Below, one piece after another: positions 7,593-14,277 of a stretch of 16,377 nucleotides of DNA. Origin of the DNA: DASZZV01 sp035544835 (GTDB lineage: Bacteria > Acidobacteriota > Thermoanaerobaculia > Gp7-AA8); NCBI GenBank assembly GCA_035544835.1, contig DASZZV010000382.1, forward strand, positions 1 to 16,377. Reading direction: 5' to 3'. Position 1 is the stretch's first letter, and each line of letters starts with the position of its first letter. The notes under the pieces are model-generated. The model was not told the origin of the DNA. It made no database searches and saw nothing but the letters and a program-made list of their open reading frames with translations. The position numbers were made by a program, and so were the translations under genes.

Positions 7593-7695
7593 ATGTTCCA
7601 CCGCGGGGCGACCTGAACAACTTCGGTCTTACCATCGCCGGGGTGTTGAGAGAGCTCTGGTGAAGTTCTGGGAAAGTTATGATCTGAGGGACGCT

Positions 7696-7843
7696 GTCTT
7701 CGCCCAGAGCACGAAGTGCTGAGAAGAAGGATTCTGGCGCATCACCGAGGGGAGCGGGCGCCTCGCCCGCTCTGCAGTAATACGACGATTCTTCGAGCAT
7801 TCGCTCGAAGAGCGGGCGAGGCGCCCGCTCCCCTCGGTGATGC
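7696..7843 (+). repeat. BIME-like nested palindrome, copy B (148 bp)
   Basis: Same layout and orientation as copy A: flank 7696-7738, left arm 7739-7773, centre 7774-7808, right arm 7809-7843. Here the 35-bp arms are a perfect inverted repeat. Each arm folds alone (GAGCGGGCG 7752-7760 with CGCCCGCTC 7764-7772; 7810-7818 with 7822-7830), and the centre adds CTTCGAGC 7791-7798 with GCTCGAAG 7803-7810. It sits in the 311-bp region between the divergent DUF4349 and DUF4388 genes, ending 46 bp before the DUF4388 start. The rest of that region shows only the two start regions. Confidence 0.92.
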
Positions 7844-7867
7844 TCTCCGGTTGCCCGGCAGTCGGTG

Positions 7868-7876
7868 TGTTACCTT
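7868..7876 (+). promoter_or_regulatory. candidate extended -10 promoter of the DUF4388 gene
   Basis: TGTTACCTT reads as TGn plus TACCTT, an extended -10. Thirteen bases separate it from ATG 7890, so a transcript starting 6-8 nt downstream would have only about 5-7 nt of leader, too short for a Shine-Dalgarno; none is seen. No good -35 hexamer is present. Confidence 0.35.
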
Positions 7877-7889
7877 AACCCGTACCGTC

Positions 7890-9440
7890 ATGATTCCGAC
7901 GCGCCAGCAGCTCGAGGAGGTCTCACGGCTTCGCGAAGGGACGCTGCAGGATGTTCCGTTCGCTGTTCTGACACTGGCGCTTGCGGTTCATCAGCGGACG
8001 ATCGTGCTCGAGCTTCATCGGAATCAGGTCGAAAAAAAAGTCGTATTCGACGCAGGCGTTCCCGTCGATTGCCGCTCCAATCTGGTCAACGAGACCCTCG
8101 GGCGATTCATGGTTGGCGCGGGTCGCCTGTCCGAGGACGATTTCACAGCGGCATTTGCGCAGTCGGCGTCTCGTGGAGTGCCACTCGGTGAGGTTTTGGT
8201 CGAGAAGGGACTCGTCACTCCTTTCGAGCTTTTCCGGATCCTCCAGCAGAACCTCGCTCGGAAGCTCCTCGACGGGTTCACATGGCGCGAGGGGAGATTT
8301 CTCCTGGGTGCCGATATCCCCAATGTCGATTCACCACTGAAGGTCCGAGTGCCCCAGCTTCTCGTGACCGGAATCGCCAGGTTTGCCGCGCAGCAGGATG
8401 TCGACAGCTCGATCGTCCCGCTGGTGGGAAAGCCTCTGGCGCTCCATCCGACGCCACTCTTTCCGCTCGACGAGATCAAGCTCTCGGCGAGACAGACCGC
8501 GGTGACAGATGCTCTCAAGAAACCGAAGCGGCTCGACGAGATCGCGGCGTCTACGGAGTTGTCCTACGACGAGATCAGCCGCCTGCTGTACGCGCTGGCC
8601 ATGCTTGGTGTCGTTACACCAGCCGATCAGATTCCGAAGGGAGCCGTTGCGGTTGCTACTGCCGCTCCCGCTCCCCCTCGTCCACCTTCCGTCGTCGATA
8701 CGCCGCGCGCCGATGTGACGATCGATCCTGCTTCTTTCGATCGCACTCGGAACGACCTCATGCAACGTTATCTCTCCTTCCGGCGTCAGGATGCCTTCGA
8801 ATTGCTGGGTGTCGCTGAGGACGCTCCCATGCCTGCGATTCAGAAGGCTTTCCTGGAAGCGTCGAGAAAGTTCGCGCCATGGACTTTCACATCCGGAGAG
8901 CTCCAATCGTTGTCGGACAAAGCAGAGGAGCTGTATCTGGCGACCTCACGGGCTTACGCACAGCTCGCCGACTCCGAACAGCGGACTTCACTCATCCACA
9001 ACCGGCGCACCCTTCGTGAAGAGCGCCGAACTCAGGATGCCTCGTCCCGATACAAAGTAAAAACGGATCTTCTCGATCCCGAGGTGCAGTTCCGAAAAGG
9101 TAAGGAGCTCATGAACGCCGGTAAATACCGGGAGGCTATCGCCATTATCGAGTTCGCTTCGGATTGCGACGCACAGAACAGCGTTTATCGCGGAGAGCTG
9201 GCCTATTGCCGGTTCCTGTTTTCGCCGACACTGGTCACCGGCAATCAGTCGCTGCGCGAGATACAGGAGGCGATTCGCATCGACCCGGCCTGCGGTATCG
9301 CTCACTTCTACGCCGGCGAGATCAACGCCGCCGTCGGAAGTCGCGACCAGGCCGAGAAATCCTACCGCGCCGCCATCAAGCTCATGGCTCCGGACCGGCG
9401 GCCTATCGACGCGCTCAAGGCGTTGGAACGAAAGAAGTAG
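7890..9440 (+). CDS. DUF4388 (PATAN-like) protein with degenerate J domain and TPR repeats
   Basis: ATG 7890 is chosen because earlier in-frame codons translate palindrome B. The 516-residue cytosolic protein has several parts. Residues about 15-160 form a DUF4388/PATAN-like domain (LQDVPFAVLTLALAVHQRTI, KKVVFDAGVPVDCRSN, ETLGRFMVGAGRLSEDDF, LGEVLVEKGLVTPFEL). Residues about 195-240 look like a winged-helix-type segment (LDEIAASTELSYDEISRLLY). An Ala/Pro linker (about 250-270) follows, then a J-domain-like segment from residue 301 (DAFELLGVAEDAPMPAIQKA) that lacks HPD, having KFAPWTF instead. From about 396 there are TPR-like helices (FRKGKELMNAGKYREAIAI and more). PATAN domains occur in bacterial signalling proteins; without HPD this one should not stimulate DnaK. 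An adaptor or scaffold role is inferred. Confidence 0.83.
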   Translation: MIPTRQQLEEVSRLREGTLQDVPFAVLTLALAVHQRTIVLELHRNQVEKKVVFDAGVPVDCRSNLVNETLGRFMVGAGRLSEDDFTAAFAQSASRGVPLGEVLVEKGLVTPFELFRILQQNLARKLLDGFTWREGRFLLGADIPNVDSPLKVRVPQLLVTGIARFAAQQDVDSSIVPLVGKPLALHPTPLFPLDEIKLSARQTAVTDALKKPKRLDEIAASTELSYDEISRLLYALAMLGVVTPADQIPKGAVAVATAAPAPPRPPSVVDTPRADVTIDPASFDRTRNDLMQRYLSFRRQDAFELLGVAEDAPMPAIQKAFLEASRKFAPWTFTSGELQSLSDKAEELYLATSRAYAQLADSEQRTSLIHNRRTLREERRTQDASSRYKVKTDLLDPEVQFRKGKELMNAGKYREAIAIIEFASDCDAQNSVYRGELAYCRFLFSPTLVTGNQSLREIQEAIRIDPACGIAHFYAGEINAAVGSRDQAEKSYRAAIKLMAPDRRPIDALKALERKK

Positions 9441-9460
9441 CACGCCATTCAAGCACCGGG

Positions 9461-9568
9461 GCAACTCCGAGGGGAGCGGGCGCCTCGCCCGCTCTTCGAT
9501 CGAATGCTCGAAGAATCGGCGTGTTGTTACTGCAGAGCGGGCGAGGCGCCCGCTCCCCTCGGAGATGC
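9461..9568 (-). repeat. BIME-like nested palindrome, copy C (108 bp, inverted)
   Basis: Left arm 9461-9495 and right arm 9534-9568 are 35-bp inverted repeats with one mismatch; the centre 9496-9533 is 38 nt. Compared with A and B the element lies in the opposite orientation, carries 3 extra bases in the centre, has a weakened inner hairpin and lacks the 43-bp flank. It fills most of the 164-bp gap between the DUF4388 gene and uup, ending 19 bp before the uup promoter candidate. Divergence from A and B suggests an older or independent copy. Confidence 0.88.
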
Positions 9569-9586
9569 TGCGCGCACGCGATAATT

Positions 9587-9595
9587 TGGTATAAC
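9587..9595 (+). promoter_or_regulatory. candidate extended -10 promoter of uup, near-leaderless
   Basis: TGGTATAAC is TGn plus TATAAC (5 of 6 bases of TATAAT). Only 9 nt separate it from ATG 9605, so transcription should start 1-3 nt before the start codon. The bases before the ATG (CCCGCTCCA) contain no Shine-Dalgarno. No recognisable -35 is present, as is common for extended -10 promoters. Confidence 0.5.
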
Positions 9596-9604
9596 CCCGC
9601 TCCA

Positions 9605-11407
9605 ATGAGCCGATCTGTTCTCCTGAGCTGCGAAGAGATGGGGAAGTCGTATACATCCCGACCACTCTTCGACAATCTGACTTTTGCGCTTTTCGATGGC
9701 GACCACGTGGGCCTGGTCGGGCCTAACGGTTCGGGCAAGTCGACCCTTTTGAAGATCCTGGCCGGGGTAGAACAACCCGATTCCGGAACCCGCACAATCC
9801 GAAAAGGTATCCGAGTAGGCTATGTGCCGCAGGACCCGGTTTTTGCGCCCGGTAAATCTGCGGAGCAAGTGCTGATGGAGGCACTCGACTCCGACCTGAG
9901 GCTGGAGGACTACGAGAAGCACGGTCGCACTGCCATGGCGCTCGGCAAAGCCGGCTTCGTCGATCCTGAGATCCAGACCGACGTCCTGTCGGGCGGCTGG
10001 CGAAAGCGCCTGGCCATCGCCCGTGAGCTTGCTCTCTCTCCTGACGTCCTCTTGCTTGACGAGCCTACCAACCATCTCGACGTCGAGGGAATCCTCTGGC
10101 TCGAAGCGCTCATGAAGTCGGAGCCTGAGGCCTTCATTGTCGTTAGCCATGATCGATATTTCCTGGAGAACGTGGCCCGGCGGATGCTAGAGCTGAGTCC
10201 CGTCTATCCCGAGGGGCTGCTCCAGGTTGAGGGGAGGTACACCGACTTCCTCGAGAGGCGCGACGAGCTGCTGCGGAATCAGGCTTCCTATCAGGAAACG
10301 CTGGCCAACCTGGTCCGCCGTGAGATGGAGTGGCTGCGACGCGGCCCCAAGGCCCGCACAACGAAGTCGAAGGCTCGCATTCAGTCAGCCGGGAAACTGA
10401 TCGACGACCTGAGTGAGAGTCGCGAACGAAGTCGCGTATCGAGCGCGAAGATCGACTTTACCGCGTCGGATCGAAAGACCAAGAGATTGTGGGTTGGCCG
10501 AGATCTTCGCAAGAGCTTCGGCGGGAAGAACATCGTCGACGGTCTCGATCTTCTCCTCACGGCCGGAACTCGCCTCGGCGTTCTCGGCCCGAACGGCTCG
10601 GGAAAGACGACACTGCTGCGGATGATGACTGGGGAGGTCGAGCCCGACGGAGGAACAATCGAAGTCGCGAATCAACTCCGTGTCGTTTACTTCGAGCAGA
10701 ATCGAGAGAGCCTCGACCCGAACATGACCTTGAAACGTGCCTTGGCACCGGAGGGCGATTCGGTGGTCTTCCGGGATCGCTTGCTCCACGTCGCCTCCTG
10801 GGCTAAGAAGTTTCTCTTCCGCCCGGAGCAGTTGGAGACTTCCGTATCGCGGTTGTCCGGTGGAGAGAAAGCACGCATCGTGCTGGCCAGACTCATGCTG
10901 CAGCCGGCCGATCTACTGATCCTCGATGAGCCGACCAATGATCTCGACATCCCCACGCTCGACGTGCTCGAAGAGTCGCTTCTCGATTTCCCCGGCGCAT
11001 TGGTTCTCGTGACCCACGATCGCTACCTGATCGATCGTATCTCCACGCAGATCCTCGCACTCGATGGCCGCGGCGGAACGGAGATGTTCGCCGACTACGG
11101 TCAGTGGGAAGCCAACCGTCGTACTTCCGGTCCGGTTCGAAAGAACGAGCCGGGCGACCGCGGCGGCAACGACAAGCCGAAGACGAAGAAACTCACCTTC
11201 AAGGAACAACGCGAGTGGGAGGAGATGGAGCGCACTCTTCACGGCGCCGAGGGGCGTCTCGAGGAGGCACGCCGGCGCGCCGAAGATCCATCGGTGGCGA
11301 CGGATGCGCACGCACTACACAGTCGTTTTGCTGAGTTGGCGGCCGTGCAGAGTGAGGTAGACCATCTCTATGCTCGCTGGGCGGAGCTGGAAGCGAAAAG
11401 CAAGTAA
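9605..11407 (+). CDS. uup: ABC-F family ATPase, Uup type
   Basis: The 600-residue soluble protein has two ABC ATPase domains and no membrane segments, as in the ABC-F family. Walker A motifs lie at 39-46 and 328-335 (both GPNGSGK). The signatures are VLSGGWRKRLAIAREL and RLSGGEKARIVLARL, and the Walker B boxes LLLDEPTNHLD and LILDEPTNDLD. The linker after domain 1 contains EWLRRGPKARTTKSKARI, typical of Uup. A C-terminal coiled-coil segment (about 526-600, KKLTFKEQREWEEME onward) also matches Uup, in which it binds DNA; related ABC-F proteins act on ribosomes. Uup loss in E. coli raises excision of transposons and tandem repeats, of some interest beside palindromic repeats. ATG 9605 is chosen because VLLSCEEMGKSY starts the first domain and a promoter lies just upstream. 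Confidence 0.93.
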   Translation: MSRSVLLSCEEMGKSYTSRPLFDNLTFALFDGDHVGLVGPNGSGKSTLLKILAGVEQPDSGTRTIRKGIRVGYVPQDPVFAPGKSAEQVLMEALDSDLRLEDYEKHGRTAMALGKAGFVDPEIQTDVLSGGWRKRLAIARELALSPDVLLLDEPTNHLDVEGILWLEALMKSEPEAFIVVSHDRYFLENVARRMLELSPVYPEGLLQVEGRYTDFLERRDELLRNQASYQETLANLVRREMEWLRRGPKARTTKSKARIQSAGKLIDDLSESRERSRVSSAKIDFTASDRKTKRLWVGRDLRKSFGGKNIVDGLDLLLTAGTRLGVLGPNGSGKTTLLRMMTGEVEPDGGTIEVANQLRVVYFEQNRESLDPNMTLKRALAPEGDSVVFRDRLLHVASWAKKFLFRPEQLETSVSRLSGGEKARIVLARLMLQPADLLILDEPTNDLDIPTLDVLEESLLDFPGALVLVTHDRYLIDRISTQILALDGRGGTEMFADYGQWEANRRTSGPVRKNEPGDRGGNDKPKTKKLTFKEQREWEEMERTLHGAEGRLEEARRRAEDPSVATDAHALHSRFAELAAVQSEVDHLYARWAELEAKSK

Positions 11408-11420
11408 CCCAGGCGGTGAC

Positions 11421-11483
11421 ATGAGCCTCGTCGAACTCCGTGGCCTCGAAGGACTTCCTTTCAAGTCAATTCAGACGGATTGA
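11421..11483 (+). CDS. possible 20-aa leader ORF before the ATL gene
   Basis: ATG 11421 opens a 20-codon frame ending TGA 11481-11483, whose last base is the first base of the ATL start (TGATG). AGGCGG lies 4 nt upstream of the ATG as a weak ribosome site. The peptide MSLVELRGLEGLPFKSIQTD matches nothing I recognise. It may couple translation to the ATL gene, whose own start lacks a clear ribosome binding site, or it may be chance. Confidence 0.3.
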   Translation: MSLVELRGLEGLPFKSIQTD

Positions 11484-11794
11484 TGTCGCCGACCTACGAA
11501 CGGATCTATGCACTCGTCCGGCGTGTTCCCGCGGGACGCGTGGCCACATATGGCCAGATTGCCGACCTCGCCGAGGTCGGTGCCCGCGAGGTCGGTTACG
11601 CACTTCATCATCTCCCAGAGCGGAGCGGCGTGCCCTGGCACCGCGTCGTCAACTTCCGCGGGGAAATCAGCCCTCGCCGCGCCGGCGACTCGCATGAATT
11701 GCAGCGGCATCTGCTCGAAGCGGAAGGAGTCGAGATCGATGCGCGGGGACGGATCGACCTCCGGACCAATCGATGGAAGGGCGGCCGGGCATGA
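11483..11794 (+). CDS. alkyltransferase-like (ATL) DNA-binding protein
   Basis: The 103-residue protein matches the C-terminal DNA-binding domain of O6-alkylguanine-DNA alkyltransferase: VPAGRVATYGQIADLA (with Y23), AREVGYAL with R35 as the expected base-flipping finger, and the active-site region VPWHRVV. The alkyl-accepting Cys of PCHR is replaced by W52, which defines the ATL/YbaZ group. These proteins bind O6-alkylguanine without repairing it and hand lesions to nucleotide excision repair. ATG 11483 is preferred; TTG 11480 is also in frame and would add one residue. It follows uup by 75 bp and probably shares its transcript or has a promoter inside uup. Its stop lies one base from the stop of the converging gene at 11796. 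Confidence 0.88.
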   Translation: MSPTYERIYALVRRVPAGRVATYGQIADLAEVGAREVGYALHHLPERSGVPWHRVVNFRGEISPRRAGDSHELQRHLLEAEGVEIDARGRIDLRTNRWKGGRA

Positions 11795-11795
11795 A

Positions 11796-12608
11796 TCACT
11801 TCCAACTATCCTTCTTCACCTTCCAGGCACCCTTTTCGAGCACCATGATCACTGAGCCGTTCTTGACCACATTCAGAAGCGTGCCGTGGATTGCCAGAAG
11901 CTCCTCCTTGGCGGTCAGCGAGGAGCTGACGATGGCGATGGTGGCAGGTCGGGTGACGCGAATGAAGCCTGCGATGTTGGCCGAAGCCATGTCGTCGAAT
12001 CCCTTCTGACCGGCGCTGGCGATGAGAGCCCTGGCCCTGGGCAGATCGCCGGCGAAGAGTGCCTTGTAGTAGGTGGTGTAGGCTCTTGCTGCGGCCGAAG
12101 AAGAACCCGTCACCGTCACCTTCGGAGGTTCCTTCGCCACGATCTTGACTGAGAAGGTCACGTCGAACGAATACGACTTCTCGTCGAACGTCACCGGTGC
12201 CGGTGTAAAAATCCGACCTTCCACCGCTTCGGAATCGAGTCTTCGGATCTCGAGAGTGGAGCTGTCCGCGAGGCCGCCGAGCTGTCCGCCCCACGCCATG
12301 TGATGGAGGTTGCCATCCGTCAGCTTCTTCGTAGCCTTGTCAATGGTGATGGCCAGTCCCTGAACCTGTCCTTTCTGCGTCATGTCATAGATGCCAAATG
12401 GCACGCGCTCCGGAGGCATGGGATGATCAGTCAACACCAGGATGAGATCCGAAGGTCCATCGGCGACAGCCGCGTAGCGAATCGCGATTGTCTTCTTCTC
12501 GACGATCAAAGCGCCTTTGGCATTGCTGTTTTCAACCGCTGGCTTCGCGCCCATCATTGGAAGCGTGACCGTCACAATGAGAACGAACAGTAATCTGGAA
12601 ATTCGCAC
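11796..12608 (-). CDS. exported hypothetical protein
   Basis: The GTG at 12608-12606 is chosen because an excellent Shine-Dalgarno (AAGGAGGAGC) lies just upstream and because the residues MRISRLLFVLIVTVTLPMMG then form a signal peptide, cut near residue 20-24. The mature part has two regions: about 25-170, rich in beta-strand patterns (LIVEKKTIAIRYAAV, GIYDMTQKGQVQGLAITI), and about 175-270, a helix-then-sheet segment (YTTYYKALFAGDLPRARALI, then VIMVLEKGAWKVKKDSWK) resembling NTF2-like or DUF4878-type domains. I do not recognise the protein as a whole and assign no function. 270 residues; likely periplasmic. It is downstream of the M20 gene on the same strand, 155 bp away. Confidence 0.8.
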   Translation of the reverse strand: MRISRLLFVLIVTVTLPMMGAKPAVENSNAKGALIVEKKTIAIRYAAVADGPSDLILVLTDHPMPPERVPFGIYDMTQKGQVQGLAITIDKATKKLTDGNLHHMAWGGQLGGLADSSTLEIRRLDSEAVEGRIFTPAPVTFDEKSYSFDVTFSVKIVAKEPPKVTVTGSSSAAARAYTTYYKALFAGDLPRARALIASAGQKGFDDMASANIAGFIRVTRPATIAIVSSSLTAKEELLAIHGTLLNVVKNGSVIMVLEKGAWKVKKDSWK

Positions 12609-12610
12609 GA

Positions 12611-12620
12611 GCTCCTCCTT
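12611..12620 (-). promoter_or_regulatory. strong Shine-Dalgarno of the exported hypothetical gene
   Basis: AAGGAGGAGC on the minus strand ends 2 nt before GTG 12608, with the AGGAGG core 5 nt away. It decides for the GTG start over the in-frame upstream ATG at 12635, which would place the ribosome site inside the coding region. Confidence 0.75.
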
Positions 12621-12721
12621 GCAACTACACGGCAACTCTACATCTCAGCGGCGCGGTCCCGAAAACTCCTCAAAATGATGACTCCGCTGCCGATGAGGCT
12701 TTCTTGCCAGAAGAAAAGGCC

Positions 12722-12753
12722 TGGCCCTCTTGAATTGTGGCCCTCTTGAATTG
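12722..12753 (+). repeat. 16-bp perfect tandem duplication
   Basis: TGGCCCTCTTGAATTG occurs twice head to tail (12722-12737 and 12738-12753), in the gap after the M20 stop. It looks like a recent slippage duplication; no hairpin or promoter is evident in the rest of the 155-bp gap (12609-12763). Confidence 0.85.
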
Positions 12754-12763
12754 CCTACGATGC

Positions 12764-14212
12764 TCAGTCGCTGATTGCGAGCCGAGGGGGGCCGTCGGGA
12801 ATGTAGCTCGTGTACTTTTTGCCGGCGGTTTTCTTCGCGAACTCCTGGCGAATCTCTTCGACTTTCTTTGGATCGGTAAACAGATCGATCATCGTCGCCG
12901 CCAGCGCCTCCGAGGCGTAGATCATCCCCTTGTGTCCGATCGACATCCCGCCACAGGCTACGACTGACCAGCCATGCCACGGAGCTCCCGCCGGCGCAGT
13001 CGTGACGGAGATGTGGATGATCGGCATGTTCCAGCTGATGTCGGCGACGTCGGTCGATCCCCCCTCGGCCGGTCCCGGTTTGTCTTCGAATGGCTGGACC
13101 GCGGTGACGAGTCCCTTCTCAGGAATCTTGTTGGCCCGCTGGATCGTCTTCGCGAATTCCTGCTCTTCCGGCGAGAACTGTAATGGCCCGAGCCACTCGA
13201 GATTGTCCTGTGCGACGCGCTGGCCGGTCATATTCACGAGCATGTTCCAGTCGCCGGCGTTGATGGTTACTTTCGATTCGACATCGGCTGCCATGGCCGC
13301 GCCAGCCGCCATTTTCCGAATGCGGGCCAGCATCTCGTCAACGATCTCGCGATCCTCGTCGCGCAGCCAGATCCAGACCTTTCCATATTCGGGAACGACG
13401 TTCGGGACGTCGCCACCTTTGACGATGACATAGTGCATACGCGAGCTCGGATGGACGTGCTCGCGCATCATGTTCACGGCGTGCGTGAAAATCTCGAGTC
13501 CGTCGACGGCGCTGCGCCCGTTCCACGGGTCATACGCGGCGTGCGCGGCACGACCGAAGAACTCGACGTTGAGGTCGACTATGGCCTGCGTGCTCTTCGT
13601 ATCGGAAAGGGTTTTATCATCAGGGTGCCAGGCCAGCATGACGTCGACACCATTCATCACCCCATCGCGCAGCATGTAGACCTTGCCACCCACCGACTCC
13701 TCGGCTGGTGTTCCGAAAAACCTGACAGTCCCATGCAGCTTGGCCGCTTCGATCAGTTGCTTCACAGCCGTCGCCGCAGCCAGACTCCCGACCCCGAAGA
13801 GGTTGTGCCCGCAGCCGTGGCCGGGGGCACCGGTCTGGATGGCCTCGCGCGATGCCTGCGCTTTCTGCGAGAGACCGGGCAGGGCGTCGTACTCGCCCAT
13901 GATGCCGATTACCGGCCGGCCTGATCCGTACTCGGCCACGAAGGCCGTGGGCATCCCGGCCACGCCGCGTGTCACGCGAAACCCGTTCTGTTCGGCGAAG
14001 TCGGCGAGTGCCTTCGACGACCTGGTCTCTTTCAGCGCGGTCTCGGCGTAGCGCCAGATCTCATCGCTCAACGCAGCCAGCCGTTCGCGGTCCTTCTCGA
14101 TCGCCGCAACCGCCATCCTTTTCTCGGCGAGATGCATCACCCGAGGCGCCGCGGCCGTCAGGAGAGATGGGGTTGTGAGGAGAATCAGCGTGGCGGCAAG
14201 CAGTCGTTTCAT
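12764..14212 (-). CDS. secreted M20D-type amidohydrolase (AbgB-like)
   Basis: The 482-residue protein starts with a signal peptide (MKRLLAATLILLTTPSLLTAAA). Its metallopeptidase core matches the M20D amidohydrolases such as AbgB, which splits p-aminobenzoyl-glutamate: GEYDALPGL at 106-114, GHGCGHNLFG at 131-140 with metal ligands C134 and H136, GTPAEES with E171/E172, H196 in LAWHPDD, and the GGSTDVADIS loop in the C-terminal half. The dimerisation-type insert (about 205-330) includes FFGRAAHAAYDPWNGRSA. The family hydrolyses N-acyl or amide-linked amino acids; the true substrate is unknown, and export suggests scavenging of extracellular amides or peptides. It lies 61 bp after the glycosidase gene with a possible promoter of its own between them. 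Confidence 0.9.
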   Translation of the reverse strand: MKRLLAATLILLTTPSLLTAAAPRVMHLAEKRMAVAAIEKDRERLAALSDEIWRYAETALKETRSSKALADFAEQNGFRVTRGVAGMPTAFVAEYGSGRPVIGIMGEYDALPGLSQKAQASREAIQTGAPGHGCGHNLFGVGSLAAATAVKQLIEAAKLHGTVRFFGTPAEESVGGKVYMLRDGVMNGVDVMLAWHPDDKTLSDTKSTQAIVDLNVEFFGRAAHAAYDPWNGRSAVDGLEIFTHAVNMMREHVHPSSRMHYVIVKGGDVPNVVPEYGKVWIWLRDEDREIVDEMLARIRKMAAGAAMAADVESKVTINAGDWNMLVNMTGQRVAQDNLEWLGPLQFSPEEQEFAKTIQRANKIPEKGLVTAVQPFEDKPGPAEGGSTDVADISWNMPIIHISVTTAPAGAPWHGWSVVACGGMSIGHKGMIYASEALAATMIDLFTDPKKVEEIRQEFAKKTAGKKYTSYIPDGPPRLAISD

Positions 14213-14245
14213 GTGCGAATGGTACAGCGGTTGAGCGACCCGGAC

Positions 14246-14254
14246 ATTCTAACA
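14246..14254 (-). promoter_or_regulatory. candidate extended -10 promoter of the M20 gene
   Basis: Minus-strand TGTTAGAAT reads as TGn plus TAGAAT (5 of 6 to TATAAT). A start about 7 nt downstream would give a leader of roughly 27 nt to ATG 14212. It overlaps the right-hand arm (minus-strand sense) of the inverted repeat at 14249-14277. No clear -35. Confidence 0.38.
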
Positions 14255-14277
14255 AGAAGAGGTGTGACCCTTGTTAG
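14249..14277 (-). repeat. perfect 8-bp inverted repeat spanning the glycosidase stop
   Basis: CTAACAAG (14249-14256) and CTTGTTAG (14270-14277) are perfect inverted copies separated by 13 bp. On the minus strand the first arm contains the glycosidase TAA stop and the second overlaps the M20 -10 candidate. No T-run follows, so an intrinsic terminator is unlikely; an operator or weak attenuating hairpin is possible. Confidence 0.5.

Noticed and set aside
6516..7843. Composite transposon made of A and B around the DUF4349 gene
   Set aside because: No transposase lies inside and no target-site duplication is visible beside A or B; reported only as bracketing direct repeats.
7579..7889. Coding sequence through palindrome copies (long N-terminal extensions of the DUF4349 and DUF4388 genes)
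   Set aside because: The extensions translate the repeat (Arg/Ala/Pro-rich residues seen near all copies); better starts with a ribosome site or promoter exist at 7578 and 7890.
9164..9604. N-terminal extension of uup to 9164
   Set aside because: It overlaps the DUF4388 gene and runs through palindrome C; the ABC-F protein starts at 9605 behind a promoter candidate.
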